This document shows positions 1 through 8,410 of a stretch of DNA of 46,031 nt, piece by piece. A model generated the notes under the pieces. It did no database searches. It saw only the letters and a program-made list of their open reading frames with translations, and had not been told where the DNA came from. A program made the translations under genes and the position numbers. Source of the DNA: a bacterium (GTDB taxonomy: Bacteria > Patescibacteriota > 4484-211 > GCA-002791395); NCBI GenBank assembly GCA_027002475.1, contig JALWZS010000038.1:1-46031 (forward strand). The letters are read 5' to 3'. Within the stretch, counting starts at the first letter, position 1. Every line of letters starts with the position of its first letter.

Positions 1-1
1 A

Positions 2-592
2 CTTATCCTAACAAGAGCTTTAGTGGTGCAAGCCATTAATAAAGAGCTTGCACCGTTTGGTATGACTGTTCGTTATAAACATAGCCCGCAAAGTTTGCGG
101 GAAATAATTCGGGAATTCTTGCAGGAAATAAGTGCGGAGAAAGTGATTATCCCTTCTGCGACGGCGAATCAGACGTTCGGTAATTATTCGGAGATTGTGC
201 GGGAAAAGTTTTTAGAATCCCTGAAAAAAATGCGGGAAAAAGAAATGTTATTAGGATTTTCCTTATTTGGTCCACAAAGAGACGATTTCCGTTTCTACTT
301 AAAGGATGAAATGTACCCTGACGAGTTGCGAGATGTTGGGCGTTTTGGTTCTAGAGGAGAGCAACGGATGTCGGTTATTCGCTTAAAACTTGTAGAGTCA
401 AGACTTATCTCTCAACATACTAAATTGGTGCCAATCCTTTTGTTTGACGATATCTTCTCAGAGCTAGACGAGGCAAATAGGGAGCTTGTTTACGAAATAA
501 TGCAACAACATCAGTCGTTTCTAACAACAGCAGAAGAGTTAAGGACAATAAGAACCGTTATAGATGGAGCTAACCTAATTAAACTAAAATAA
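2..592 (+). CDS. recF: DNA replication and repair protein RecF (3' part)
   Basis: RecF is an SMC-like ATPase that binds DNA at gaps and stalled forks and helps load RecA. The frame is open to the left edge of the window, so the N-terminal part with Walker A is missing. Visible family marks are GPQRDDF, the RGEQR signature region followed by a LKLVES helix, and the Walker B and D-loop segment ILLFDDIFSELDE. The C-terminus ends at a normal TAA. RecF usually lies beside dnaA-dnaN, and rpmH-rnpA-yidC-jag lie 4.7 kb downstream, so the window probably starts near the replication origin. Two short GCGGGAA-type repeats and one arm of an inverted repeat lie inside this coding region. Confidence 0.93.
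   Translation, partial: LILTRALVVQAINKELAPFGMTVRYKHSPQSLREIIREFLQEISAEKVIIPSATANQTFGNYSEIVREKFLESLKKMREKEMLLGFSLFGPQRDDFRFYLKDEMYPDELRDVGRFGSRGEQRMSVIRLKLVESRLISQHTKLVPILLFDDIFSELDEANRELVYEIMQQHQSFLTTAEELRTIRTVIDGANLIKLK
97..129 (+). repeat. Arm 1 of a long inverted repeat, inside recF
   Basis: Positions 108-129 are the exact reverse complement of 669-690 (22 bases). The match continues imperfectly through GCGGGAAAT to position 97. The arm is read in frame as part of a RecF helix rich in Arg-Glu pairs. Confidence 0.75.
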
Positions 593-668
593 TTCCCGCA
601 TCATTCTTGCGTTATTCCCGCGTAGCAGATTCGCGATTATAAGTAGCAATTGTTCGTTTACCGAATGC

Positions 669-700
669 ATTTCCTGCAAGAATTCCCGAACATTTCCCGC
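669..700 (-). repeat. Arm 2 of the long inverted repeat, intergenic
   Basis: This arm lies in the 126-base gap between the recF and virB4 stop codons. It mirrors positions 97-129 of recF with one indel and a substitution. Two more ATTCCCGC units lie nearby, at 593-600 and 614-621, so the gap appears to be built from copies of one short motif. Confidence 0.75.
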
Positions 701-718
701 ACGATATGTATTCAAGTA

Positions 719-2659
719 TTAGGATTCATCTGGTTCGGAGTAGGGCGTATCTGTAGCGCTAACTCCTTCTTCTTGGATTTGGCGGATTTTTGCTTCTGCG
801 TCGGTTCCTTGCTCTTGAGCCTTTTCTATGACTTCTAGTTCTGCTGGGTTTGTGGTAATTAGTTCATGCTCAGCGTCACTTGCCATAACCTGCATTGCTA
901 CGTGGCTTTCTCCTGCGAAGAATAAACCTTCTCCCACGTTTGCGGATAGAAGTAGATTTTGTTCTCCTTCAGAAAGATAAAAGACATCTGCAAGGTTGTC
1001 GATTGCTGTGGCTGACTGTTTCATTAATACTTGGATCGAGCTGTTTGTAACGATAGCAAGTCCTTCTTCTGAATTTAAGAAATCCTGGATATCTTGACTG
1101 ATTGTAGTTACACCTAGATAGTATTTACGTGCACGTTTAGCCATTGCTTGTAAGAAAGCAGCGGAGTCTTTGTGTTTCATCATAATCCACGCCTCGTCTA
1201 CGTATAAAATCCTGCGCCTTCGATCTCGGCGAACACGAGTCCAAATGTAGTCTAAGATTAAAAACATTCCAATAGGGCGGATGCTTTCTTCTAGGTCTCG
1301 AATACCAAAGACCGTAAAGGTGTTTTTAATATCAACATTAGTTGGTTGGTCAAATAATCCATGCGCTGATCCCATAACGTAACGTTCTAGTTGTCCTGCA
1401 ATTTCTCGTGCTTCTTGGTCTTCCATACCAAGTAATACTTTATATAAGTCTTCCATTAACGGTGGTTCTCGTTTTTGAGTTTCTGGGTCTGGAGTAATTC
1501 CCTTAAGTCGATATGTTTCAATCAACGCTCTATCAAGAATCGCTTCGTGGACAGGGGAGAGTTCTCCAAGCATAACTTTCATGAGTGAGTCTAGAACTAA
1601 GATTTTTTGTTCTAGCTGGTCAACACCTTCTTCATATACCTGGGCTAAATCGAATGGATTAATTCTTGCATCTGAATTAAAGTCGTAAGTTATATATTCA
1701 CCACCAATAACATCGCACAAAGTTCTAAATTCGTTTTCTGGGTCAATAATCATGATTTCGCTACCAAGAAGTAAGTACCTAAGCGCTTCAAGTTTCACAG
1801 TATAGCTTTTACCAGATCCAGATTTTCCAAAAATAACTGAGTTTGCATTTTCCATTAAAAATCTGTCAAAGATAATTAAGCTACCGTTGTGTTCGTTTAG
1901 TCCATACATAATGCCTCGTTCTGTAGTTAAACTGCTTGAGGTGAATGGAAAAGTTGTGGCGATAGATGTTGTGTCCATGTTTCTGTAAACCTTTAGGAGG
2001 TCGTTGTGTATTGGGATTGTTGATTTAAAACCGTCCTCCATTTGCAACGTGGCTTTTCTTGGTAAAAGTAAGATTCCTGCTAAAGTGCTTTCTAGCTGTT
2101 TGCATACAGAATGTAGTTCTTTTTTACTCTCTGCCGGGATAGTTAAATAAAGCGCAAACTGGAAAAAACGTTCTCTTTCTGCAACTAGTTCATCTTGTAG
2201 AGCTTTGGCGTCTTGTAGTGACAGCTGGACTTCAGGATCTAAGATTTTGCCTTCTTTGTACTCAATGTTTAATTCGGTTTGCATCTCGGTTATTTTCCTT
2301 CGAAGGTTATTTAACACTTGTCTTGCGTCAATCGGGTAGTAAAACATCGATATGTCCAAGGCATGACTAAAGTTAATTAGTGGAGAGAGCCAGTTAGCAC
2401 CAACTTCTCGTGGGTATCCGGCAATAAAGTATGTCCTGTAATATGTTGAGCCAATTCTGATATCGTTAAAATCGATTTCGATGCCACTTGGGGCGATGAT
2501 ATCCTTTATATCGATAACCCCTTTTGCAAATTGCCTTGCCTGACGAAGCGCTTTTGCCGCATCAACTTGTTCTTTTGTTTTAGGTTGAGAACCAGGCTTT
2601 TTTTTCTTGCCCTTTTTCTTAAATATTAAGTTTTCTATTAGCTCTTGGATTTTATTCAT
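719..2659 (-). CDS. VirB4/TraC-like type IV secretion ATPase
   Basis: This is a cytoplasmic ATPase of the VirB4/TraC family, which powers type IV secretion and conjugation-type machines. The Walker A motif GKSGSGKS lies around residue 280, followed by MIIDPENEF. Walker B is ILYVDEAWIMM, followed by the ARKYYLGVTTISQD segment typical of VirB4/HerA-type ATPases. The N-terminus is basic. I chose the ATG at 2659 because it overlaps the upstream gene's stop by eight bases (ATGAATAA), a translational-coupling arrangement. An in-frame ATG at 2710 would add 17 Lys-rich residues and cannot be excluded. It is the last gene of a four-gene minus-strand operon. No pilin, relaxase or coupling protein is visible here, so the transported substrate is unknown. 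Confidence 0.88.
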   Translation of the reverse strand: MNKIQELIENLIFKKKGKKKKPGSQPKTKEQVDAAKALRQARQFAKGVIDIKDIIAPSGIEIDFNDIRIGSTYYRTYFIAGYPREVGANWLSPLINFSHALDISMFYYPIDARQVLNNLRRKITEMQTELNIEYKEGKILDPEVQLSLQDAKALQDELVAERERFFQFALYLTIPAESKKELHSVCKQLESTLAGILLLPRKATLQMEDGFKSTIPIHNDLLKVYRNMDTTSIATTFPFTSSSLTTERGIMYGLNEHNGSLIIFDRFLMENANSVIFGKSGSGKSYTVKLEALRYLLLGSEIMIIDPENEFRTLCDVIGGEYITYDFNSDARINPFDLAQVYEEGVDQLEQKILVLDSLMKVMLGELSPVHEAILDRALIETYRLKGITPDPETQKREPPLMEDLYKVLLGMEDQEAREIAGQLERYVMGSAHGLFDQPTNVDIKNTFTVFGIRDLEESIRPIGMFLILDYIWTRVRRDRRRRILYVDEAWIMMKHKDSAAFLQAMAKRARKYYLGVTTISQDIQDFLNSEEGLAIVTNSSIQVLMKQSATAIDNLADVFYLSEGEQNLLLSANVGEGLFFAGESHVAMQVMASDAEHELITTNPAELEVIEKAQEQGTDAEAKIRQIQEEGVSATDTPYSEPDES

Positions 2660-3401
2660 TGTTAACTTGGTCTTCTTTAGCTTCTTTTGTATCAGTTTTT
2701 TGTGCTTCATTTCCCGCTATGCTTTCTTCATCTATTTGGACTGGCGGGATGGAGGAGCGGACAACGCTAGTTGTATAGCCGTAAATATCTTGGTCTAATG
2801 TAGCATTTTGTGCGGACTCCGGGTTGTAGATTTCATAAAACAAGCGAATTAGCTCTTCGGTGTTTAACTGTCGCACTTTAATCCCAAGCCGATTAAACTG
2901 CCATTGCAGATCTGAAAACTTTTGTTGTAGTACCTCCTTGGCCTTCTTTAATTTTTGTACAGAATACGTGTTGCTTGGTTTTTTAGCTTGAGCACTGGCA
3001 GCGGCAGCAGCGGAACCAGAAAAGTATGGAATGACAAGGAAAAAACGTTTTGACAACACTGTATTTTCTGTAACAAGATGCTCAATAAACTCTTTATAGT
3101 TAGCTAACTGCTTTCGCAGTGCTGCAGATGGCTGTTCGTGCATGACACTATCGAGGTAGTCAAGATAGTTTGAAATGTCCACTTTTCTTGTACGAATTAC
3201 GATTTGGATTGGGTAGTCAATGGAATTGACTAAGTTGGCATAGGCGTAAATTGTCGCATTCTGCTCGTCTTCAGATAACAGCTCAAAGTTTATAGCCGTT
3301 GCTTCTACAACAAGTCTAAACTTACCTCCAGACAATACCAAAATATCATCCTTTATGTCGATTATATCTAAATGGTCTTGTGTTCTAGGCAGTAATTTCA
3401 T
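2652..3401 (-). CDS. TraC/VirB4 N-terminal-like protein of the secretion operon
   Basis: A 249-residue protein that begins LLPRTQDHLDIIDIKDDIL, followed by a predicted alpha/beta domain and an Ala-rich loop (about residues 128-140). This resembles the small proteins encoded just before VirB4 in Gram-positive and CPR conjugation-like loci, and the N-terminal domain of TraC/VirB4. It has no Walker motifs. The C-terminal 35 residues are acidic and look disordered. It overlaps its upstream neighbour by 17 bases and its downstream neighbour by 8, so the four genes are probably translated together. The family assignment rests mainly on context and is moderate. Confidence 0.6.
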   Translation of the reverse strand: MKLLPRTQDHLDIIDIKDDILVLSGGKFRLVVEATAINFELLSEDEQNATIYAYANLVNSIDYPIQIVIRTRKVDISNYLDYLDSVMHEQPSAALRKQLANYKEFIEHLVTENTVLSKRFFLVIPYFSGSAAAAASAQAKKPSNTYSVQKLKKAKEVLQQKFSDLQWQFNRLGIKVRQLNTEELIRLFYEIYNPESAQNATLDQDIYGYTTSVVRSSIPPVQIDEESIAGNEAQKTDTKEAKEDQVNNE

Positions 3402-4638
3402 GGCTTTGGATTAATACTGGTGGTACAACCCCACCTGTTAAGTTTACTTCAACAATATCAAATGAATGTCCTGGTTTCGAGACTTCAATGTAGTATTTTC
3501 TACTAGGCAAAGGCGTTGTTGCAACAAATTGCCCAAGTGCGTTTGTTTTTAACGCACGTAAGTTTTGCCCAGCAACGTTTTTAATGAGGACAACAGCGGA
3601 CTCAATGAACTTACCCTTTTTATCGACAACTATGCCACTAATTGCATTTGCCTTTCTTGTAAGTATGGGTAGTTTGACTTTAGGTTGAGTTTTGGCAGTT
3701 ACAATTTTTTTGTGTGTTTTAGGTGGGTTTAATGTGCTTTTAACTGTATCATCCAACAGCTTTTCTAATTTTTTAATTTGCGATTGACTGTTTAATTTAT
3801 CTTGTTTGGCTTGTTGTAGTTGTGCCGACAGGTCTTTTAGCTTTTTCTCGCTTTCTTGTACCAACGCCTGGAGCTTCTTTTGCTGCTCAGTCATTGCTAT
3901 TATTTGATTCTTGTAATTTATAATTTGTGCTTCTAGCTTGTTAGTTTCCTCAAGACTCTTTTTAAGAGATGCTATTTCTTCTTTTAAGGCTCGGGTTTCG
4001 TTCTCCTTCTTTTGTATCTTTTCTTTTAATTCGGCTAACTGTTTTTTGTCGACTTGCTGTTTGCTTAGGTTTTCTACTTGTTGTTTCATGTTTTGTATGA
4101 CCGCTTCGGCAGTTTTTTGTTGGGTTGTTAGTGCTTTGAGTTGGTTTTGTCGCTGCTGTTCTACTGTTTTTAGTTTCTTAAGCTCAATCTCTTTGTCAGC
4201 AAGCTTTTTTTGTAGTTGATTACTTTGTTGAGATAGCTGTTGTTGGGCTTTAGTTATTGCGGTATTTTTGTTTACCTGTGGGGGGTGTTGTGTGGTGGGA
4301 CTGCTTAGATCTGAAGAAGCAGGGAGGTAGGCTTTTGTTTGAGCGCTTTTGGGAGTAGGTGAGAGTGCCGGATTCGGTCGAACATTATCAGCGTTAGTAC
4401 TGCTTGGTTTTTGTGTGGGACTTAATATTGCTTGTCCTTTTATTGGCTGCGGTTTGCTTTGAGGGTGCATGGCTGTGGTTGTCTTGTGAATGTCACTGAC
4501 AATGGAAACAATGTTTCGCATTGGCCCTGTAAATCTTCTTCCTGCTAATTTGGCCTGTCTATACTGCGGAATTTCTCCTGCCAGAGGAATAAATGCGGTG
4601 TTTTTAGGTTGTGTTGTTTGTGTGTTATTTGTATTCAT
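3385..4638 (-). CDS. Long coiled-coil protein with C-terminal carboxypeptidase-regulatory-like domain
   Basis: A 417-residue protein with three parts. Residues 1-125 are low-complexity, Pro/Thr/Ser-rich and probably disordered. Residues about 130-310 are a Gln/Lys/Glu-rich coiled coil. Residues about 335-417 are a beta-sandwich of the CarboxypepD_reg type (ISGIVVDKKGKFIESAVVLI ... TNALGQF). No signal peptide or membrane segment is visible. It lies between the PrgI-like gene and the TraC-like gene and overlaps both, so it is probably a structural part of the same machine, perhaps a stalk or linker. This role is inferred from position only. Confidence 0.62.
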   Translation of the reverse strand: MNTNNTQTTQPKNTAFIPLAGEIPQYRQAKLAGRRFTGPMRNIVSIVSDIHKTTTAMHPQSKPQPIKGQAILSPTQKPSSTNADNVRPNPALSPTPKSAQTKAYLPASSDLSSPTTQHPPQVNKNTAITKAQQQLSQQSNQLQKKLADKEIELKKLKTVEQQRQNQLKALTTQQKTAEAVIQNMKQQVENLSKQQVDKKQLAELKEKIQKKENETRALKEEIASLKKSLEETNKLEAQIINYKNQIIAMTEQQKKLQALVQESEKKLKDLSAQLQQAKQDKLNSQSQIKKLEKLLDDTVKSTLNPPKTHKKIVTAKTQPKVKLPILTRKANAISGIVVDKKGKFIESAVVLIKNVAGQNLRALKTNALGQFVATTPLPSRKYYIEVSKPGHSFDIVEVNLTGGVVPPVLIQSHEITA

Positions 4639-5248
4639 GGTTATTCGTTTTTAAAGTGTCAGTTGAATTTTGCTTTTTTGGTAGTGGTCTTGGTTGTTGT
4701 GTTGTTGCGCTTTTTGTGTGTTGTTTTGTTGTGGATTTTAGGATTTCGTTAGCTTTTAAGTCTACCTTTTTTTGATTTGAGGTTAATTCTCGTATTTTAG
4801 CAAGCTTTTCTTTTTCTGCATCTGTTAAGTCTTGCGTCTCGGCAGAGATTGGCTTCCATATATTTATAAGCTCATTTAATTCTGTTGTTGTTCGTTTACG
4901 TGGTCCGAGTTTTCTCTTTGGTGGATGGTAGTTAGGTAGTAGGTATTTAGGCGGGTGTGGTTTTTTTCTCCATACCCGTTGAGTTGGAATATAAGCTACA
5001 TGCAAGAATGTTGATATCCAAAAATCCGTACTCCGACCATCTATATTGGCAAGAGCTAGCGTTAATGATATTAAGCCGACAACCCCGGAGATTCCAATCT
5101 TGTATGGTTTGGGCAAAGGAGTATTTACAGTAAGAAATATTATCATTGCACCAATAGCAAGAAATATAAACTGCTTTGCCGTAAACTTACCAATAATTCG
5201 TCCTTGATAAGTTGTTACATTTTGTGGGATTTTGTGATACTGCGCCAT
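4625..5248 (-). CDS. PrgI-family membrane protein
   Basis: A 207-residue protein whose first half matches the PrgI family: an N-terminal IPQNVTTYQGRIIGKFT segment, two adjacent hydrophobic helices (about residues 28-68), then ISTFLHVAYIPTQRVWRK. PrgI proteins are small inner-membrane parts of conjugation systems and are usually encoded next to VirB4. The second half is a basic, low-complexity cytoplasmic tail that PrgI proteins normally lack. It is the first gene of the minus-strand operon 5248-719. The divergent spacer to rpmH (5249-5347) would carry promoters in both directions. Confidence 0.8.
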   Translation of the reverse strand: MAQYHKIPQNVTTYQGRIIGKFTAKQFIFLAIGAMIIFLTVNTPLPKPYKIGISGVVGLISLTLALANIDGRSTDFWISTFLHVAYIPTQRVWRKKPHPPKYLLPNYHPPKRKLGPRKRTTTELNELINIWKPISAETQDLTDAEKEKLAKIRELTSNQKKVDLKANEILKSTTKQHTKSATTQQPRPLPKKQNSTDTLKTNNHEYK

Positions 5249-5347
5249 CTTTTTACTCTTATATTAACAAAGAGACAACTTAAAGTCATGGTCTAGTGTT
5301 GTTAGGTAGCAAGCCAAAGTAGCATTGTTGTGGTAAACTTACTATCG

Positions 5348-5506
5348 ATGAAAAGGACGTGGCAACCCAATAAAAGAAAAAGGCAAAAAACACACGGATT
5401 TCTTGTGCGCATGGCACGAAAGGGAGGCGGAAAGGTCTCTCGGCTAATTCGCAATAGGAGAAAAAAGGGTAGACATAGTCTTGCCCCGCAGGCATACTCA
5501 AAATAG
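5348..5506 (+). CDS. rpmH: Ribosomal protein bL34
   Basis: A 52-codon gene in a gap between larger frames. The product starts [19 protein letters not shown] and continues with [22 protein letters not shown], the bL34 signature, then a six-to-eight residue tail (LAPQAYSK). bL34 is a small basic protein of the large subunit. The stop at 5504-5506 lies nine bases before the rnpA start, the classic rpmH-rnpA arrangement. A TAAACT box at 5334-5339 lies eight bases before the ATG. Confidence 0.96.
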   Translation: MKRTWQPNKRKRQKTHGFLVRMARKGGGKVSRLIRNRRKKGRHSLAPQAYSK

Positions 5507-5515
5507 CCTAATAAA

Positions 5516-5866
5516 GTGTTAAGTAAAGAAAATAGACTTACCAGGTCGCGTTCTATTAAGTATATTCTTCGAAATGGACAAAAAGTCTACTCAAAGTACT
5601 TCACCGTATTTTTTGTGCCAATACGTAACGCAAATGAGCTAAGGATTGCTTTTATCGCAAGCAAAAAGGTTGGTAACGCTGTAAAAAGGAATAAAGCTGT
5701 GAGGCTATTAAAAGAGGCTTCGCGACTATTGCTTAAAGATTACAAATTAGAAGGAGCGCATTTAGTTGTTGTAGCAAATAATAAGATACTAAATGCGTCT
5801 TTTAATGATGTTGTAGAAGACATAAAGTCTTCATTTGAGCAAGTGCGCTCAAAACTAAAGCCATAA
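5516..5866 (+). CDS. rnpA: Ribonuclease P protein component
   Basis: The protein subunit of RNase P, which with the RNA subunit matures the 5' ends of tRNAs. The GTG start gives an N-terminus LSKENRLTRSRSIKYILRNG that fits the family. The RNR-type motif appears as KVGNAVKRNKAVRLLKEASR. At 116 residues it has the usual length. It follows rpmH by nine bases and precedes yidC. The rnpB RNA gene is not visible in this window. Confidence 0.95.
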   Translation: MLSKENRLTRSRSIKYILRNGQKVYSKYFTVFFVPIRNANELRIAFIASKKVGNAVKRNKAVRLLKEASRLLLKDYKLEGAHLVVVANNKILNASFNDVVEDIKSSFEQVRSKLKP

Positions 5867-5907
5867 CCATGGTGCTTGTGGTGGTGTAGTAAACTGATTA
5901 AAGTTAT

Positions 5908-6639
5908 ATGTTGGGATTTATCTGGAATACACTATTAAAACAGCCTATTTTAACGGTTTTGCTCTGGCTGTCGTCGTTTACTGGAAACTTTGGCTTAGCT
6001 ATTATTTTATTAACCATTCTTATACAGCTAGTTCTACTACCTTTTAGGCTTCCACAACTAAAATCTTCTCACAAAATCAGACAACTAAAGCCAGAGCTGG
6101 ACAAACTAAAAGAAAAACATGGTAAGGACAAACAAGCCCTAGCTAAAGCCCAAATGGAGCTTTATAAAAAGCATAAAGTAAGCCCGTTAGGAGGATTACT
6201 TCCAACTTTAGTTTCAATTCCTATTATTTTGGCTCTATATAGAGTTTTACTTTCTACTCTTGGTGGAGATACGGGTGTTGATACATCTTTTCTATGGTTA
6301 GATGTGACTAAGCCAGATCCATACTATATATTGCCGCTAATTGTTGGTGGGGTTCAGTTTGTGCTTAGCTCAATGACACTTTCCGCAACAACTAATAAAA
6401 AGAAAGATAGCAATAATAAAGGAACTGACAATAAAAAAGAGAAAGGCATGGAGGACATGGCACAAACAATGCAGTCGCAAATGAAGTTTATGTTCCCGGC
6501 AATAAGTGCTTTTATTACAGCCACTTTACCGGCAGGGGTTGGCTTGTACTGGTTAACCTCTACAAGCTTTGCTATAATCCAACAGAAGTTTGTAATGAAA
6601 AGATATGGACCTAAAAACGATTCAACAACTACAAAGTGA
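5908..6639 (+). CDS. yidC: Membrane protein insertase YidC/Oxa1
   Basis: A 243-residue member of the YidC/Oxa1/Alb3 family, which inserts proteins into the cytoplasmic membrane. It is the short form without the large periplasmic domain. TM1 ends in LPFRLPQ, carrying the conserved Arg of the hydrophilic groove. The cytoplasmic hairpin KPELDKLKEKHGKD follows, and the last helix region is LPAGVGLYWLTSTSF. A Lys/Asn/Asp-rich loop (about residues 168-186) between TM helices is an extra low-complexity insertion. The 3' end overlaps jag by 35 bases. Confidence 0.95.
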   Translation: MLGFIWNTLLKQPILTVLLWLSSFTGNFGLAIILLTILIQLVLLPFRLPQLKSSHKIRQLKPELDKLKEKHGKDKQALAKAQMELYKKHKVSPLGGLLPTLVSIPIILALYRVLLSTLGGDTGVDTSFLWLDVTKPDPYYILPLIVGGVQFVLSSMTLSATTNKKKDSNNKGTDNKKEKGMEDMAQTMQSQMKFMFPAISAFITATLPAGVGLYWLTSTSFAIIQQKFVMKRYGPKNDSTTTK

Positions 6640-7078
6640 TATTAAGTCTTTATTAGAGTTAATGGGTACACCATTTGTAAACCCATCTGTAGAGGTCGAC
6701 GAGAGTCAGACTATAAAGGTTAATCTCGATCGTGACGGTGACGAGGAAAAGAACCTGGGGATTCTCATTGGAAACCATGGAGAGACATTACGCGCTCTAG
6801 AATACGTTATTGCGTTAATGGTCAACAAAGATAGAGATGAATGGCTTAGGGTAGAGGTGGACCTCGATGGGTATAGGAAACACCGTGAGGAAGAGTTAAC
6901 GTCTTTAGCAAACAGGATGGCGGAAAAGGCTTTGTTTTTACATGACGCAGTGGAACTAAAGCCCATGAGTGCCGCCGACCGAAGGATAATACACATGGTG
7001 CTTGCTGATAATAACTCTGTTGTAACTGAGTCGGTAGGGAATGGTAGAAATAGACACGTAGTTGTTAAGCCTGTTTGA
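6605..7078 (+). CDS. jag: Jag/KhpB RNA-binding protein (KH + R3H)
   Basis: A 157-residue RNA-binding protein. The KH domain carries the GILIGNHGETL loop (about residues 50-60). The R3H domain carries RRIIHMVLAD and ends in SVGNGRNRHVVV. The N-terminal Jag_N domain found in Firmicutes is absent. The family acts with KhpA in RNA binding and cell-envelope control in Gram-positive bacteria. The start lies inside yidC (35-base overlap); a later in-frame ATG at 6662 would remove part of the first helix, so the earlier one is preferred. It ends in TGA, evidence for a standard genetic code. Confidence 0.93.
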   Translation: MDLKTIQQLQSDIKSLLELMGTPFVNPSVEVDESQTIKVNLDRDGDEEKNLGILIGNHGETLRALEYVIALMVNKDRDEWLRVEVDLDGYRKHREEELTSLANRMAEKALFLHDAVELKPMSAADRRIIHMVLADNNSVVTESVGNGRNRHVVVKPV

Positions 7079-7108
7079 TTCTCCTCGTAGTTTAAGGGAG
7101 TTCTTAAG

Positions 7109-7114
7109 TATAAT
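7109..7114 (+). promoter_or_regulatory. -10 box six bases before the start codon
   Basis: A perfect TATAAT is followed by six bases and then ATG at 7121. Transcription would start at or beside the A of the start codon, giving a leaderless message. No convincing -35 is seen. Confidence 0.65.
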
Positions 7115-7120
7115 GTTTAT

Positions 7121-8410
7121 ATGTCCATAAAGCGTCTTATTGAGGCGGTTCGAAAAGTTCTGGTTGTTCTTTTACTGTTGACATTCTTTTGGCAAACGCG
7201 AAAAGCTTTCATCTTCCGTTTTGAGGTTTTTGATTACTTGATACCGTTTGTTTACCTGTCAGACATATTCATTGTATTACTGCTTGTTTTAGAAACGATA
7301 CAGTCACCCACATGGATATTTAAGTCTATTGTTTTAAAAAACAAGGTAGCGTCAACGGGTGTTGCTCTTTTATTTGTGTCTATTGTGGCAAGCATTGTTT
7401 TCCAAAAGAACTTGCTCCTTTCGGCATATGTGTATAAAGCGCTTAAGCTTTTAATTTTATGGCTATTTATTAACTTTATTCCGACTCTTGTTGAAAGGTA
7501 TTCGACTAAAAAAGTTATGACATTGCTTTCTGTTGGACTCTTGCCGCTACTTTTGTTAGGGGCTATTGAGATGTTATTGGGGCATTCTCTTTCGCTAAAA
7601 CTTCTTGGGGAGTGGGCATTTAGTAAGCAAATGCCGGGTATCTCGACAATATCTCTTGGGTCGTTTTCGATCTTAAGACCATATGCAACATTTCCGCATC
7701 CGAACCTTTTTGGTGCAGTTATGGGTATTTTTTCTATTTATTGGTTAGTTAGGTTTGTTTCGGCAGATTATGTGGTTAAAAAACGCTTAGCGAAGTATCT
7801 TGTAATAGTATTCGTTTTTGGGGTTTTTATTTCATTCAGTAGAACCGCTTGGCTTGGATTAGCCTTAGCTTTTACATATGTGGTTAGGGCAAGTCGCTTA
7901 AAAGCGCCCCTTTTTACAGCAAAGCCTGGAGTTTGGAAGATAGTAACTTTTTTAGTAGTAATTATGACGATTATTTTGTTTCGATTTAATCAATTATTTG
8001 GTGCGGATTCATTATCCTTACTTAGGCGCTGGGAGTTAGATAAGATAGCATTTAAGGTTTGGCTAAAGAACCCTGCCTTAGGGGTTGGTTTAAATCAGTT
8101 TCTTTTGGTATTAGATGAATATTGGGTAAGGGTAGGGTTGCTACGGTTTAGTCAACCTGTGCATAACATTTACTTAATGATCTTGGCTGAGCTGGGCGGT
8201 ATTGGTTTGTTAGGAATGGTATTGGTACTTTACTCAGCGATAGTTCGCGCTTGGAATAAACTCCCCATATGGCTTCGTGCCGTTTGGATATTTATACTTG
8301 TAACAGGATTATTAGATCATTACTGGTGGACGCTTCAGCAGGGGCTGCTTGTGCTGTCCTTGACCTTAGGGTTCAGTTTCGCTAGCATGAATACAGATGA
8401 AAAAGCCTAA
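7121..8410 (+). CDS. O-antigen-ligase-like membrane protein (Wzy_C family)
   Basis: A 429-residue polytopic membrane protein with about 10-12 hydrophobic segments. The family core is visible: SFSRTAWLGLALAFTYV, then NPALGVGLNQF and a loop ending in QPVHNIYLMILAELGGIGL. These are the Arg/Gly-rich and His-Asn motifs of the O-antigen ligase/polymerase (Wzy_C) family, which transfers or polymerises lipid-linked glycans on the outer face of the membrane. The next gene starts 14 bases before its end. A Wzz-like protein and a DUF4012 fusion lie downstream, so a surface-glycan role is likely. Substrate unknown; it could also glycosylate proteins. Confidence 0.85.
   Translation: MSIKRLIEAVRKVLVVLLLLTFFWQTRKAFIFRFEVFDYLIPFVYLSDIFIVLLLVLETIQSPTWIFKSIVLKNKVASTGVALLFVSIVASIVFQKNLLLSAYVYKALKLLILWLFINFIPTLVERYSTKKVMTLLSVGLLPLLLLGAIEMLLGHSLSLKLLGEWAFSKQMPGISTISLGSFSILRPYATFPHPNLFGAVMGIFSIYWLVRFVSADYVVKKRLAKYLVIVFVFGVFISFSRTAWLGLALAFTYVVRASRLKAPLFTAKPGVWKIVTFLVVIMTIILFRFNQLFGADSLSLLRRWELDKIAFKVWLKNPALGVGLNQFLLVLDEYWVRVGLLRFSQPVHNIYLMILAELGGIGLLGMVLVLYSAIVRAWNKLPIWLRAVWIFILVTGLLDHYWWTLQQGLLVLSLTLGFSFASMNTDEKA

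Noticed and set aside
5249-5347. Replication origin between prgI-like and rpmH
   Set aside because: The gene context suggests that the origin is near, but I see no cluster of TTATCCACA-like DnaA boxes in this or the recF-virB4 spacer.
5286-5501. A 71-codon minus-strand frame opposite rpmH
   Set aside because: The plus strand encodes bL34 with a full family match; the other frame is a shadow.
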